Below, piece by piece: positions 34,438 to 43,303 of a stretch of DNA of 64,000 nt. The DNA comes from Mucilaginibacter endophyticus (GTDB lineage Bacteria; Bacteroidota; Bacteroidia; Sphingobacteriales; Sphingobacteriaceae). Under the pieces are notes generated by a model. It saw only the letters and a list, made by a program, of their open reading frames with translations, was not told the DNA's origin and did no database searches. The stretch is taken from positions 186,001 through 250,000 of the forward strand of contig NZ_QPCG01000006.1 in the NCBI RefSeq assembly GCF_003351025.1. Reading direction: 5' to 3'. A program made the translations under genes and the position numbers. Position 1 is the first letter of the stretch. Each line of letters opens with the position of its first letter.

Positions 34438-35259
34438 ATGAAAAACACTATAAAATATATAACCATTATCCTGTTTGCGACGGCCCTAAGCAGTTGTGAA
34501 AAGGCCATCGACCTAAAACTGAAAGATACCACTCCGCAATATGTAGTTGAAGGCGTATTAACCGATGAAGCAGGCGGCTGTAAAGTATTGCTAAGCCAAA
34601 CGAAAAACTTTACCGATAACAATGATTTTAATGGCATAGCCGGCGCTACCATTACCATTGCCGACGATAATAACAATGTATATCCGCTAACGGCAACCAG
34701 TACCGGCGTTTACCAAAACAGTACCTTAAAAGGCGCTGTTGGTCATACTTATTCCCTTAACGTGAGCGTAAACGGAAAAACATTTACTTCAAGCTGTATA
34801 ATGCACCCTGCTGTTCCGCTGGATAGTATTTATCTGGTTAAGGACGAACTTGTAAACAACAAGGATGGCACGCCACGCAAATATGTTACCGTACAATACC
34901 ACGACCCTGCATCTACCAAAAACTACTACCGCTTTGTACAGTACGTAAACGGCCGAAAAGAGGAATCAATTATGCTTGAAGATGATGAATTTACCGACGG
35001 GCAGGAAGTGAATAACAATCTGAGATTTAATAACAGCAATGATAACCCGGCAAGAGACATCCGCCCCGGCAACCAGGTAACTATCGAAATGATGAGCATT
35101 GACCAGGCTGTATACAAATACTTTTACAGCCTTAGCAACAGCGCTAATGGCGATGGTAATAATGCCGCGCCTGCCAACCCATTAACCAACATCAAAGGGG
35201 GTTCGCTGGGGTATTTTAGTGTGCATACGGTGGTTAGGAAGACTTTGACGGCGCCGTAA
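34438..35259 (+). CDS. DUF4249 domain lipoprotein
   Basis: 273 residues. The lipoprotein signal ends ATALSSC with the acylated cysteine near position 21, followed by EKAID. The body matches DUF4249 (VVEGVLTDEAGGCKVLLSQT, then IAGATITIADDN). These surface lipoproteins co-occur with STN-type TonB receptors and are thought to act like SusD, although no ligand is known. ATG 34438 is chosen over an upstream in-frame methionine at 34303 because it gives a proper lipoprotein signal and does not overlap the receptor gene. Confidence 0.88.
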   Translation: MKNTIKYITIILFATALSSCEKAIDLKLKDTTPQYVVEGVLTDEAGGCKVLLSQTKNFTDNNDFNGIAGATITIADDNNNVYPLTATSTGVYQNSTLKGAVGHTYSLNVSVNGKTFTSSCIMHPAVPLDSIYLVKDELVNNKDGTPRKYVTVQYHDPASTKNYYRFVQYVNGRKEESIMLEDDEFTDGQEVNNNLRFNNSNDNPARDIRPGNQVTIEMMSIDQAVYKYFYSLSNSANGDGNNAAPANPLTNIKGGSLGYFSVHTVVRKTLTAP

Positions 35260-35268
35260 AACTAAAAC

Positions 35269-35364
35269 ATGTCATTGCGAGGAGGAACGACGAAGCAATC
35301 TCGTAGCTCTGCAATTTGGACGTGCATTGGCGACGAGATTGCCACGCTTCGCTCACAATGACAT
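35269..35364 (-). repeat. REP-like imperfect palindrome, copy 2 (inverted)
   Basis: Starts ATGTCATTGCGAGGAGGAAC and ends TTCGCTCACAATGACAT. The GAGGAACGACGAA arm, on the right in copies 1 and 3, is here on the left, so the element is inserted in the opposite direction. It lies between the convergent DUF4249 and GH2 genes. Confidence 0.85.
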
Positions 35365-35390
35365 AACTTTTTATTCTTTTATTTTTCTCT

Positions 35391-38063
35391 CTAATACACC
35401 TTCCTCACCTGCACGGCATTCAATATGGCCTGCCCGGTTATTGCTTTAAAGCTTATCGTTATGCCATCAGCGTCAACCGTAACCGGAATTTTGGTTGAAT
35501 AAGCCTTCAATGGCTCCAGGTAATTGCTGTTACTTAAGCCTTCAATAACGGTTTGCCCGTTAATAAGTACATCAAAACTGCGGGCAACGGCGGTTTGTTT
35601 CTGCGTTGAATTATTTAGATTGTAAACCAACTGCGGCGAATTATCATTAGTAGTCAACTCGGCGAAATGCAGGGTTACTTCGTATTTACCTGCCGGTACA
35701 TCCAACTTAAAATCGCTTAACCCTACACGCTGGGTTTGGTAAATAGGGTCATAATTGGTTTCGAGGATATTTTTGTTTGAGCCGTAAGGCAGCTGTCCGT
35801 TTTGGCCGAGGGTAAATACCTCGCCGCCAATATAACCCCAGCTACCTTTGGTGTAAGGCTGTTCGGGGATCCAAACCTGGTGCAGTTTATCGTCAACCAA
35901 CTGGCGCTTATCGCCAAGGCTTACGTTAAGCTCGGTAAATGGCGTTTGCGGGTTACTCAAATTGTGCGGAATGAGGTTAAAATCAACCGCCATAAAATCT
36001 TCAAGGCTGTCACCCTCTCCTGCTGTTGCTTTAAGGGTATTTTTACCTGATACAAAAGGAACACTAAAAGTAGCTATCCCCTCCTGTACAGTTTTATTTT
36101 CCAGCAGTCTACCATTAAGCCATAGTTTTACTTGTGATTGATTGCTGTACACATTTACAGGCTGTATACAAACGTTGTTTTCATTGCCATTGCCAGCCTT
36201 TAGTGTGCTTGTACCTATTTTGATAAATGGCTGCTTCAGTAAGTTGGACTGGTAAAAAAAGTATGATTCTTTTGGCTGGCGATCATTAGTCAGCAAACCT
36301 TTGGTATTGATATGCGGAGTGGCTTCCTGCCTTTGTTCTGCATTGAAATCAACCAGGTTCCAGATGGCTCCGCCTGCTACGAATGGCAGCTTTTTGATGC
36401 GGTCGAGATAGTATTGGTGGTATTTAACTTCATATTCAACAGTTTTATCAAACCGAACCGGTTCAAAGCTGTGCAGGCGGCTATCAGCATCGGCTCCAAA
36501 CTCGGTTATGATCATGGGCTTGGTTGGCAGCATCTGGTGATGTTTTTCCAAAAACTTATCCAAGCCGGCAAAATCTTTGGCGTACCAGCCATAGTACAGG
36601 TTCCAACCCACAATTTGTGGCACGGCGGCAAGCCCGGTGTTATAATATCTGTCGAAATCGCCATGGCACGGGATCATGGTATAGCGCGACGGATCTTCCT
36701 TACGGGTGAGGCTATCAATCTGTTTCGCCAGGCTTACCAGGTTAACAAAATACTTCTTCTGCTCATCCGAACCTGACTTATACCGCGGACTGATCTCCAC
36801 CTCGTTCATATAAGCCCAAATGATAATACTCGGGTGATTAAAATTCTGGCGGATCATCTCCAACTGCATGTGTTTGGCATTGTCGGCAAAGGTGGTGGTT
36901 TCGGTAATCCGGTTAACCTCCGGCGTCTCTATCGATGCCAGGATTCCCAGCCTATCGCAAGCCTCCAATACTGACGGATCCTGTGGGTAATGCGCTATGC
37001 GGATAAAATTGGCGCCCATAGCCTTCAGCAATTCCATATCGTGAATGTTGATGGCATCAGGTATGGCATTGGCCATTCCCTGAAAATCCTGGTGACGGTT
37101 GGCCCCTATGAGTTTAACAGGGTTTCCGTTTAAAAAGAAGCCTTTATCGGCATCAAAACTAAACCAGCGGAACCCCAAAGCGCTGCTGCTTTCATCCAGT
37201 TCCTGCCCGGTTGAAGCATCAACTATCCTTGAAACCACATGATATAAATAAGGTGCATCCGGCGACCATAAATGAGGATTAGCCACCGTTTGCTTTTGAC
37301 TGAATGAAAGTTTACCACCAGCTGTTAAACTCAGCGCGCTTTGTAGCTTTGCTACAACCTTTCCATCGGCATCAACTACCTCGCTTACAACTTTAACTTT
37401 AGTTTTTTTTGCTGATAGATTATTCACCGTTCCTTCAATCAGCACATCACCCTTTTCTACAGATACCGCAGGCGTTTTTATTTTGATGCTGGGAGAGGCC
37501 AGTTCCGAATCAAACGCTATTGGATTAGATGCTACGATATACACGTCGCGATAAATACCGCCATAAAAAGTAAAATCGGCATCTAACGGCGGGATATCTT
37601 CATTGTGGCTGTTATTCATCTTCACCATCACCTCGTTAGCGATTAAGCTGTCCTTACCAAAAGGTTTTAAATAAGTATTAATTGGAATGCTAAACGCGGT
37701 GTAGCCGCCAATATGTTTACCGGCAAGTTTGCCATTTACATATATTTCAGCTACCTCGTTAGCCCCTTCAAAAAATAAAGAAAGCTGTTTATCTTTCCAT
37801 TGTACAGGCACATAGATGGTCTTTTTGTACCAGCCTATACCACGATAATATCCGGGTTCATCGTCATTAGCGTCGGTTGTATTCCAGCTATGCGGCAGGC
37901 TTATCTTTTGCCAGGCCGAAGCATCTGTAGTAGCGGCAGGCCAACCGGCTATATCGCCTTTGTGAAAAGCCCAGCTGGTGTTGATACTTTGTTTGATAGT
38001 TTGCGCGAACAGGTATGCGCTGCAAAAACACAGGATAAGACTAACAGTGATTTTTTTGAACAT
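35391..38063 (-). CDS. Glycoside hydrolase family 2 protein (beta-galactosidase-like) with malectin-like domain
   Basis: 890 residues, with signal peptide MFKKITVSLILCFCSAYLFA. Domains in order: GH2 sugar-binding (about 25-190), immunoglobulin-like (about 195-305), TIM barrel (about 310-610), further beta domains, and a C-terminal malectin-like domain (about 740-890: GKYEVTLHFAEL). Catalytic residues are visible: acid/base E near 420 in WAYMNEVEIS and nucleophile E near 518 in ITEFGAD. The enzyme is probably periplasmic or surface-located and cleaves a beta-galactoside or beta-glucuronide; the exact substrate is not determined. It is adjacent to no SusC/D pair, so it is not clearly part of the mannan locus downstream. 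Confidence 0.9.
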   Translation of the reverse strand: MFKKITVSLILCFCSAYLFAQTIKQSINTSWAFHKGDIAGWPAATTDASAWQKISLPHSWNTTDANDDEPGYYRGIGWYKKTIYVPVQWKDKQLSLFFEGANEVAEIYVNGKLAGKHIGGYTAFSIPINTYLKPFGKDSLIANEVMVKMNNSHNEDIPPLDADFTFYGGIYRDVYIVASNPIAFDSELASPSIKIKTPAVSVEKGDVLIEGTVNNLSAKKTKVKVVSEVVDADGKVVAKLQSALSLTAGGKLSFSQKQTVANPHLWSPDAPYLYHVVSRIVDASTGQELDESSSALGFRWFSFDADKGFFLNGNPVKLIGANRHQDFQGMANAIPDAINIHDMELLKAMGANFIRIAHYPQDPSVLEACDRLGILASIETPEVNRITETTTFADNAKHMQLEMIRQNFNHPSIIIWAYMNEVEISPRYKSGSDEQKKYFVNLVSLAKQIDSLTRKEDPSRYTMIPCHGDFDRYYNTGLAAVPQIVGWNLYYGWYAKDFAGLDKFLEKHHQMLPTKPMIITEFGADADSRLHSFEPVRFDKTVEYEVKYHQYYLDRIKKLPFVAGGAIWNLVDFNAEQRQEATPHINTKGLLTNDRQPKESYFFYQSNLLKQPFIKIGTSTLKAGNGNENNVCIQPVNVYSNQSQVKLWLNGRLLENKTVQEGIATFSVPFVSGKNTLKATAGEGDSLEDFMAVDFNLIPHNLSNPQTPFTELNVSLGDKRQLVDDKLHQVWIPEQPYTKGSWGYIGGEVFTLGQNGQLPYGSNKNILETNYDPIYQTQRVGLSDFKLDVPAGKYEVTLHFAELTTNDNSPQLVYNLNNSTQKQTAVARSFDVLINGQTVIEGLSNSNYLEPLKAYSTKIPVTVDADGITISFKAITGQAILNAVQVRKVY

Positions 38064-38186
38064 TGGGTAGATCGGTTTTTAAAAGGCGGGGCTAAAATAG
38101 CGGTATTTTTTAAAAAAGATGCCTCACAAATCGGTTACAAAAGCCATGTGGCTACCATCATTCAAATAAATTCATAAATTTAGCAT

Positions 38187-38891
38187 GTGCAAGATTACCT
38201 TTTATTCATAGATACCGAAACCTCTGGTCTTCCCAAAAAGTGGGACCTGCCCTACTGCGATAATGACAACTGGCCTTATGCGCTGCAGGTGTCATGGATA
38301 GTTTACACCAAAGACATGCAGGAGATGAAGCGCGAAGATCATTATATTAAGGATAACGACTTTATCATAAGCCCCAAAGCGCACGCAGTTCACGGTTTAA
38401 CACAGGAATATTTGGCTGAGCACGGCGAGTGGCGCAAGGATGTTATGACCCTGCTGGCCAATGATTTGCTCCAATATGAGCCACTGGTGATAGGTCATTT
38501 CATTGAGCTTGACCTAAATGTTGCCGGTGTAGAGTTTTATCGTACAGGTATCATCAATCCGCTTCAAAACTTAAAAACCTTTTGCACCATGCTGGCAACC
38601 ACCAAATGGGTGCAAAATCCGCAGGTCAAGTATTTAAGGTTAAACCAGTTGTACGAAGTGCTGTTTAACAAAACCTTAGACAGGCAGCACAACGCCCTTG
38701 AAGATGCTGAAGCCACCGCCGAATGTTTTTTTGAGATGCTGAAACGCAGTGACATTACCGACGACAGCGTACAGCACCAGGAAGTTTACCTGCAAAAAAT
38801 CCGTTCCGAAAAAAAATACCTTTTACCCGCAGCCATCGTTTTAATATTGATCATCATCATAGCTTTTTGGTTATATGGTTCAACGTCTTGA
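38187..38891 (+). CDS. DnaQ-like 3'-5' exonuclease with C-terminal membrane helix
   Basis: 234 residues of the DEDDh exonuclease superfamily: D9 and E11 in LLFIDTETSG, a central D in GHFIELDLNV, and the final HNALEDAEAT with histidine and aspartate. The start must be GTG 38187: an in-frame TAG lies at 38181-38183 and the nearby ATG is out of frame. After the nuclease domain comes a single hydrophobic helix (LPAAIVLILIIIIAFWLYG), unusual for DNA-repair DnaQ proteins, so the nuclease may be membrane-tethered. Its last 17 bases overlap the next gene, whose product carries cNMP, CBS and nucleotidyltransferase domains; the two probably work together. Confidence 0.85.
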   Translation: MQDYLLFIDTETSGLPKKWDLPYCDNDNWPYALQVSWIVYTKDMQEMKREDHYIKDNDFIISPKAHAVHGLTQEYLAEHGEWRKDVMTLLANDLLQYEPLVIGHFIELDLNVAGVEFYRTGIINPLQNLKTFCTMLATTKWVQNPQVKYLRLNQLYEVLFNKTLDRQHNALEDAEATAECFFEMLKRSDITDDSVQHQEVYLQKIRSEKKYLLPAAIVLILIIIIAFWLYGSTS

Positions 38892-40782
38892 TTTTTTAAG
38901 CAAAGTATCCCCTTTTAACCTGCTACCAGCCGAGGTGCTGGAAGAAATTGCCGACCAGTTGCAGGAGATCCGTTACAGTAAAGACACGGTTATTTACCAG
39001 CAGGAAGTAACCAAAATGCGCGGCGTAGATATTATTGCCGAAGGCGAATACGAGTCGTTTTTTTACGACACTCAACAAAACAAGCGCCTGTTGGAGCATC
39101 ATCATCCGGGCTATTGTTATGGCGGCATTTCAGTGTTGCTTAACCGTAAGCAGTCCATCCGCACGGTGATCGCCAAGAAAGGAACTACTGTTTTCTTCTT
39201 GCACCGTAAAGATTTCCGGTCGCTATGCAAAGCCTATGAAGACTTTGTACAATACTTTACCGCCGATTTTGGCAAGCGCATGCTTAATGATGAGTTTGCC
39301 CATTTTTACAAGCGCCCGGCAACTTTTGAGGAAAGCTATATAGCTTCCGAACAAATGTACTCGCGTAAAATAGAAAGCATTGAATACCGCGAGATAGTTT
39401 CCTGCCCGCAAAGCACCCCTGTTTTTGAAACCGCCCGGTTAATGGCTAAACACAAGGTGAGCTGCATTTTTATCCGTAATGAACAAAACAAAATTGTAGG
39501 TTATGTAACCGATATCACCCTGCGTGATAATGTAGTTTCCAAACAGGCGGATACTGCCCAGCCCGTTGGCAATATCATGGATAACCCTATCGTTTGCATC
39601 AGTACCAGTGCCTATGTGTATGAGGCTATCTTGATGATGTTCCGTACCAAAACAAGGTATTTACTCATTAAAAACGGCGATGAATTTGTGGGCAGCATCA
39701 GCAGGAACAAACTACTTGCTGAGCAGGCCCAATCGCCGCTGGTATTTATACAATCTGTTAAGCAGGCGATATCTGTACAGGAACTTAAACGTAAATGGGA
39801 ATCGGTACCACAAATGGTTACGCAGCTGCTTGGTCGAGGTGTAAATGCCGAAATAGTGAACCAGGTAATTACCACCATTGCTGATACCATTGCGATAAAA
39901 GTAATAGAAAGCGTTATCGAGGTCATGGGCCCACCGCCTGCTAAATTTGTTTTTATGGTACTTGGCAGCGAAGGTCGTAAAGAACAAACCTTTAAAACCG
40001 ACCAGGACAACGCCATTATTTACGAAGATAAAGCCAACGAGCACCGCGAAGAAGTGCGTGAATATTTCCTGAGCTTTGCACAGCAAGTATCCGAAAAGCT
40101 TGATCATATAGGATTTAGTTTTTGTACCGGTGGCTACATGGCCCAAAATCCTAAATGGACACATTCGCTTTCGCACTGGAAACGTAATTACGAAAGTTGG
40201 ATGACCGAGGCTGTACCCGAAACGGTGATCCAGTTCTCTACCTTTTTTGACTGCCGGTACCTGTATGGTGAAGCCAGCATTATGGACGAGCTAAAAGAGT
40301 TTTTGGATGAAGAACTGCAAAAACCCCTCGGGAAGATCTTTTTCCATATGGCTAAGAACGCGCTGCAATATGAACCGCCGCTTACCTTTTTCAAGAATAT
40401 AAAAACATTCACCAAAGGCAGCCAAGAGGTTTTCGACATTAAAAAGTCGATGACTCCTATTGTCGACCTGGTACGGATGTATGCCCTGCGTCACCGCGTT
40501 TTTGAAGTTAATACCGGTGAGCGATTGAAAGCCCTAAAGGAAAAAGAAGTATTTACCGAGAAAGAAGTTCAGGAACTTATGCAGTCGTACTACTTTTTAA
40601 TGAGCCTGCGCCTCCGCAACCAGGCCTCCCAAATTATCCAGGACCGCACCGAGCCCGACAACTACATCGATCCCGATAAGCTCACCAAAATTGAAAAAGT
40701 AGCGCTAAAGGAGATCTTTAAAACGATTGATAATTTTCAAACAAGAATAAAGCTGGAGTTTACCAATAATTTGTTTGGGTAA
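38875..40782 (+). CDS. cNMP-binding / CBS / DUF294 nucleotidyltransferase-like protein
   Basis: 635 residues, cytosolic. A cyclic-nucleotide-binding fold at about 10-135 (GVDIIAEGEYESFFYD) is followed by a CBS pair at about 170-295 (VSCPQSTPVFETARLMAKHK). Then comes a DUF294 nucleotidyltransferase-like domain at about 330-470 with the catalytic-like LGSEGRKEQTFKTDQDNAII, and a helical DUF294_C at about 490-620. This architecture occurs across Proteobacteria and Bacteroidota next to a DnaQ-like exonuclease, as here, where the genes overlap by 17 bases. The activity is unproven; a regulatory nucleotidyltransferase similar to GlnD is one idea. It is followed by REP-like palindrome copy 3. Confidence 0.88.
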   Translation: MVQRLDFLSKVSPFNLLPAEVLEEIADQLQEIRYSKDTVIYQQEVTKMRGVDIIAEGEYESFFYDTQQNKRLLEHHHPGYCYGGISVLLNRKQSIRTVIAKKGTTVFFLHRKDFRSLCKAYEDFVQYFTADFGKRMLNDEFAHFYKRPATFEESYIASEQMYSRKIESIEYREIVSCPQSTPVFETARLMAKHKVSCIFIRNEQNKIVGYVTDITLRDNVVSKQADTAQPVGNIMDNPIVCISTSAYVYEAILMMFRTKTRYLLIKNGDEFVGSISRNKLLAEQAQSPLVFIQSVKQAISVQELKRKWESVPQMVTQLLGRGVNAEIVNQVITTIADTIAIKVIESVIEVMGPPPAKFVFMVLGSEGRKEQTFKTDQDNAIIYEDKANEHREEVREYFLSFAQQVSEKLDHIGFSFCTGGYMAQNPKWTHSLSHWKRNYESWMTEAVPETVIQFSTFFDCRYLYGEASIMDELKEFLDEELQKPLGKIFFHMAKNALQYEPPLTFFKNIKTFTKGSQEVFDIKKSMTPIVDLVRMYALRHRVFEVNTGERLKALKEKEVFTEKEVQELMQSYYFLMSLRLRNQASQIIQDRTEPDNYIDPDKLTKIEKVALKEIFKTIDNFQTRIKLEFTNNLFG

Positions 40783-40794
40783 GGATTTAAAAAT

Positions 40795-40890
40795 ATGTCA
40801 TTGCGAGCGCAGCGCGGCAATCTCGTAGCCAATGCATGTCCGATCTGCATAGCTACGAGATTGCTTCGTCGTTCCTCCTCGCAATGACAT
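40795..40890 (+). repeat. REP-like imperfect palindrome, copy 3
   Basis: Starts ATGTCATTGCGAGCGCAGCG and ends CGTTCCTCCTCGCAATGACAT. It has the same orientation as copy 1. The inner arms GGCAATCTCGTAGC and GCTACGAGATTGC are complementary. It lies between the convergent DUF294 and GH76 genes, 12 bases after a stop codon. Confidence 0.87.
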
Positions 40891-40906
40891 ATAAATTTAG
40901 GCCCTG

Positions 40907-42064
40907 TTATAACTTCCCTGCCGCTTTTAAAGTTGCGGCGGCTTCAACCATCATTACGCCGCTTAGTTGGGTAGTAAGATCTGTTGTACCTGATGGTTTC
41001 TTTTTCCAATCGGGACTGATCATAAGCGATGGGCGGTCGATGCCCTGGGTGTACAGGGTTTCGGCGTTGAACTTCAGGAAGCTGATAAACTTGGTTTTAT
41101 CGGCGTCTGAAACATCTGCGTCGAGGGCCAGCAAGGTAAGATACCTTATCAGGATGCCTTTAAACAAACCACCATCACCCTGACCTTCTGATTTCAGAAT
41201 GCCACCCGGCGAAATATCAGTATCGTTAATTGTGGCGTTAGCGGTGTTTACAGCATCGGTAAGATAGGTGGCATCTTTGGTAACATGGTAAAGTTCAAGC
41301 GCCGCGCCTATGAAAACGCCCTGGTTATAGGTAAACTTCCATTTGCTGATCTGGCCGTCGCCATTGGCATTGATACCATCCCATATAATACCTGACGGAT
41401 CAAGCAGCGTTTTCTTTAACCAGGTATACAGTCTTTTTGCTGTCGCGAGGTCGGCCTCATTTTTTTCCAACGCATATAAGCGGGCGGCGAAGATGATAGC
41501 AGGGGCATTTGCAGGCGTATTTTTATAATCTAACTGATTTTTACGCCAGGCAATACCTCCACCCTGGTTGTTGTTTTCACCGGTTTTGATATCTGTCCAT
41601 AAGGTATGTGCCGCTGTTAAATAAGCGGCATCATTGGTTGCACTGTAAGCCCTCAGAGTAGCCAGCGACAACCACTCCATATCATCATAAAAATTGTTTG
41701 ATAAACCACCGTTGGTTGTTTTGATACCTGCCAAAAGCGAACTCATCCTTTGCTTGTAGATATCATTTTTGCCGCGGAGATAGGCATCGGTAAAAATATC
41801 AAGTGTATGGGCATTGGGCCAGTAATTAAATGTGATGCTGCCTGCGTTATCAGCTACAAAATAATTGCCGTTTGCCGATATAAAGGTGGTATACGTTTTT
41901 TCCTGTAAGGAATCGGCTGTTTCAGCATACTTATATTCCACCTTTGCCGATGCCTTGTTGCCGTACAAAGGAAAAGGTTTATCTTTTAAGCATGATGAAA
42001 AGCTTGTGATCAAGCCTCCTGCCAAAGCCATGACAGCTAAATTTCTGAATACTTTATTTTTCAT
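40907..42064 (-). CDS. Glycoside hydrolase family 76 lipoprotein (alpha-1,6-mannanase-like)
   Basis: 385 residues. The lipoprotein signal ends ITSFSSC (cysteine near 25). The rest is an alpha/alpha-barrel with the GH76 catalytic Asp pair at about 125-126 (NNFYDDMEWLSLATLRAY). Further family segments are GGGIAWRK, FTYNQGVFIGAALELY and a Gly-rich loop near GDGGLFKGILIRYL. GH76 enzymes cut internal alpha-1,6-mannosidic bonds, as in fungal cell-wall mannan. It is the last gene of the sigma/FecR/SusC/SusD/SusE locus and indicates its substrate. It is probably anchored on the cell surface. A different alpha-linked substrate cannot be excluded. Confidence 0.88.
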   Translation of the reverse strand: MKNKVFRNLAVMALAGGLITSFSSCLKDKPFPLYGNKASAKVEYKYAETADSLQEKTYTTFISANGNYFVADNAGSITFNYWPNAHTLDIFTDAYLRGKNDIYKQRMSSLLAGIKTTNGGLSNNFYDDMEWLSLATLRAYSATNDAAYLTAAHTLWTDIKTGENNNQGGGIAWRKNQLDYKNTPANAPAIIFAARLYALEKNEADLATAKRLYTWLKKTLLDPSGIIWDGINANGDGQISKWKFTYNQGVFIGAALELYHVTKDATYLTDAVNTANATINDTDISPGGILKSEGQGDGGLFKGILIRYLTLLALDADVSDADKTKFISFLKFNAETLYTQGIDRPSLMISPDWKKKPSGTTDLTTQLSGVMMVEAAATLKAAGKL

Positions 42065-42122
42065 AAAATATGATTTATGGTAAACCTGCCGCCATGGTAA
42101 GGCGACAGGCGCTGATCGTTAA

Positions 42123-43259
42123 TTATTTAACAGTAACAATATGGGTATACGCAGCGGCATCGGCGCTAAAATCAACTACGATATCGGCGTTGTGGTTATC
42201 CGCGGCTCCGGTAAACTTGAAGCAGAAATCATACTGCGCATCGTTAACCGGTACCATGTACCAGAATGATTTGGCGGTATTGGCATCCGGGCGACTGTTA
42301 TCTGAGTTTTTGCTACCGTAAAATTGGGTAGAGCTGTTACCCGCCGCATCCTTAAACGTAAAGCGGAATTTATAACGCTCATCGCGCCCCCATGACTCCT
42401 GGTGGAACACGATTGAAGCGTTGTCAATTTCCCATTTACCACCTGCTTTATACGGCAGCGGGAACCAAACTTTGTTATCGGCAGCAAACCATAAACCAAC
42501 CTCGGTTACTTCGCTTATAGCAGCTGATGCCGAAGTAAAATCTACAACAATACGCTCAACCTTGGTAGCGCCGGTAACTGTAGTGCTGCCATCTTTTAAC
42601 AGCTTAGTACCATCGATAGAATAAGTGGCAGGCGCACCTGTGTTACGCTCGGCAAAATGATATGTACCGGCTTTTAACGATGTCCAGGCTTCAAATACAC
42701 CGGCAGCGGTTTGTTTAAAGTGTACTGCTTTACTCAAATCGTCACCGCCTTCGGTTGCAGAACCGGTTAGGTATAAATCGGCTGGGATATCGGTAAAGCC
42801 CGCTGCACGCTGAACTTCAATAATACTTGACGCGCTTGACTTAACCACGTTAATGCCTTTTGACGACATTACTGTCCATTTCAGTTTACCGGTAGCTTGC
42901 GGCTGAATGCCTGCAAGATCAGCAACCTTATTCAGGTCTTTGTAGGAGATGGTAAGTTTGTTGTAAAGTCCGTTAGCATCTGAAGGGATGGTGTAGATAG
43001 GTTTTGAGAAATCACCCCCTTCTTTATCAAAAGCAACTTCATATAATACCAGCCCGTTATCTTCGGCATGAGCTTCGGCCCATTCAAAAGTGGCAGAACC
43101 AGTTACCGGCTCCAGCTGAATGAATTTATTGTTTGCAGGAGTGTACAGATCAGTTACAGCCGAAACTTTGGTATGCTCAAGGGTTTTATCTTTTTTACAG
43201 CCTGTAATTATTAAAATGGCTATGATGCCTGCCATAAGGCAGTATGTAATATTTTTCAT
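42123..43259 (-). CDS. SusE/SusF-like outer-membrane lipoprotein
   Basis: 378 residues. The lipoprotein signal ends ILIITGC (cysteine 21), followed by KKDK. The N-terminal SusE Ig-like domain is at about 35-135 (DLYTPANNKFIQLEPVTGSA). Two further beta-sandwich modules at about 150-260 and 265-378 resemble the starch-binding-type repeats of SusE/SusF (YLTGSATEGGDDLSKAVHF). Such proteins bind polysaccharide on the cell surface. It lies between the SusD and GH76 genes, so its ligand is probably mannan. Confidence 0.85.
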   Translation of the reverse strand: MKNITYCLMAGIIAILIITGCKKDKTLEHTKVSAVTDLYTPANNKFIQLEPVTGSATFEWAEAHAEDNGLVLYEVAFDKEGGDFSKPIYTIPSDANGLYNKLTISYKDLNKVADLAGIQPQATGKLKWTVMSSKGINVVKSSASSIIEVQRAAGFTDIPADLYLTGSATEGGDDLSKAVHFKQTAAGVFEAWTSLKAGTYHFAERNTGAPATYSIDGTKLLKDGSTTVTGATKVERIVVDFTSASAAISEVTEVGLWFAADNKVWFPLPYKAGGKWEIDNASIVFHQESWGRDERYKFRFTFKDAAGNSSTQFYGSKNSDNSRPDANTAKSFWYMVPVNDAQYDFCFKFTGAADNHNADIVVDFSADAAAYTHIVTVK

Positions 43260-43303
43260 GATCGTAATTGATTATAATGTCTTTTTTATAAATAATTAAT
43301 GAT

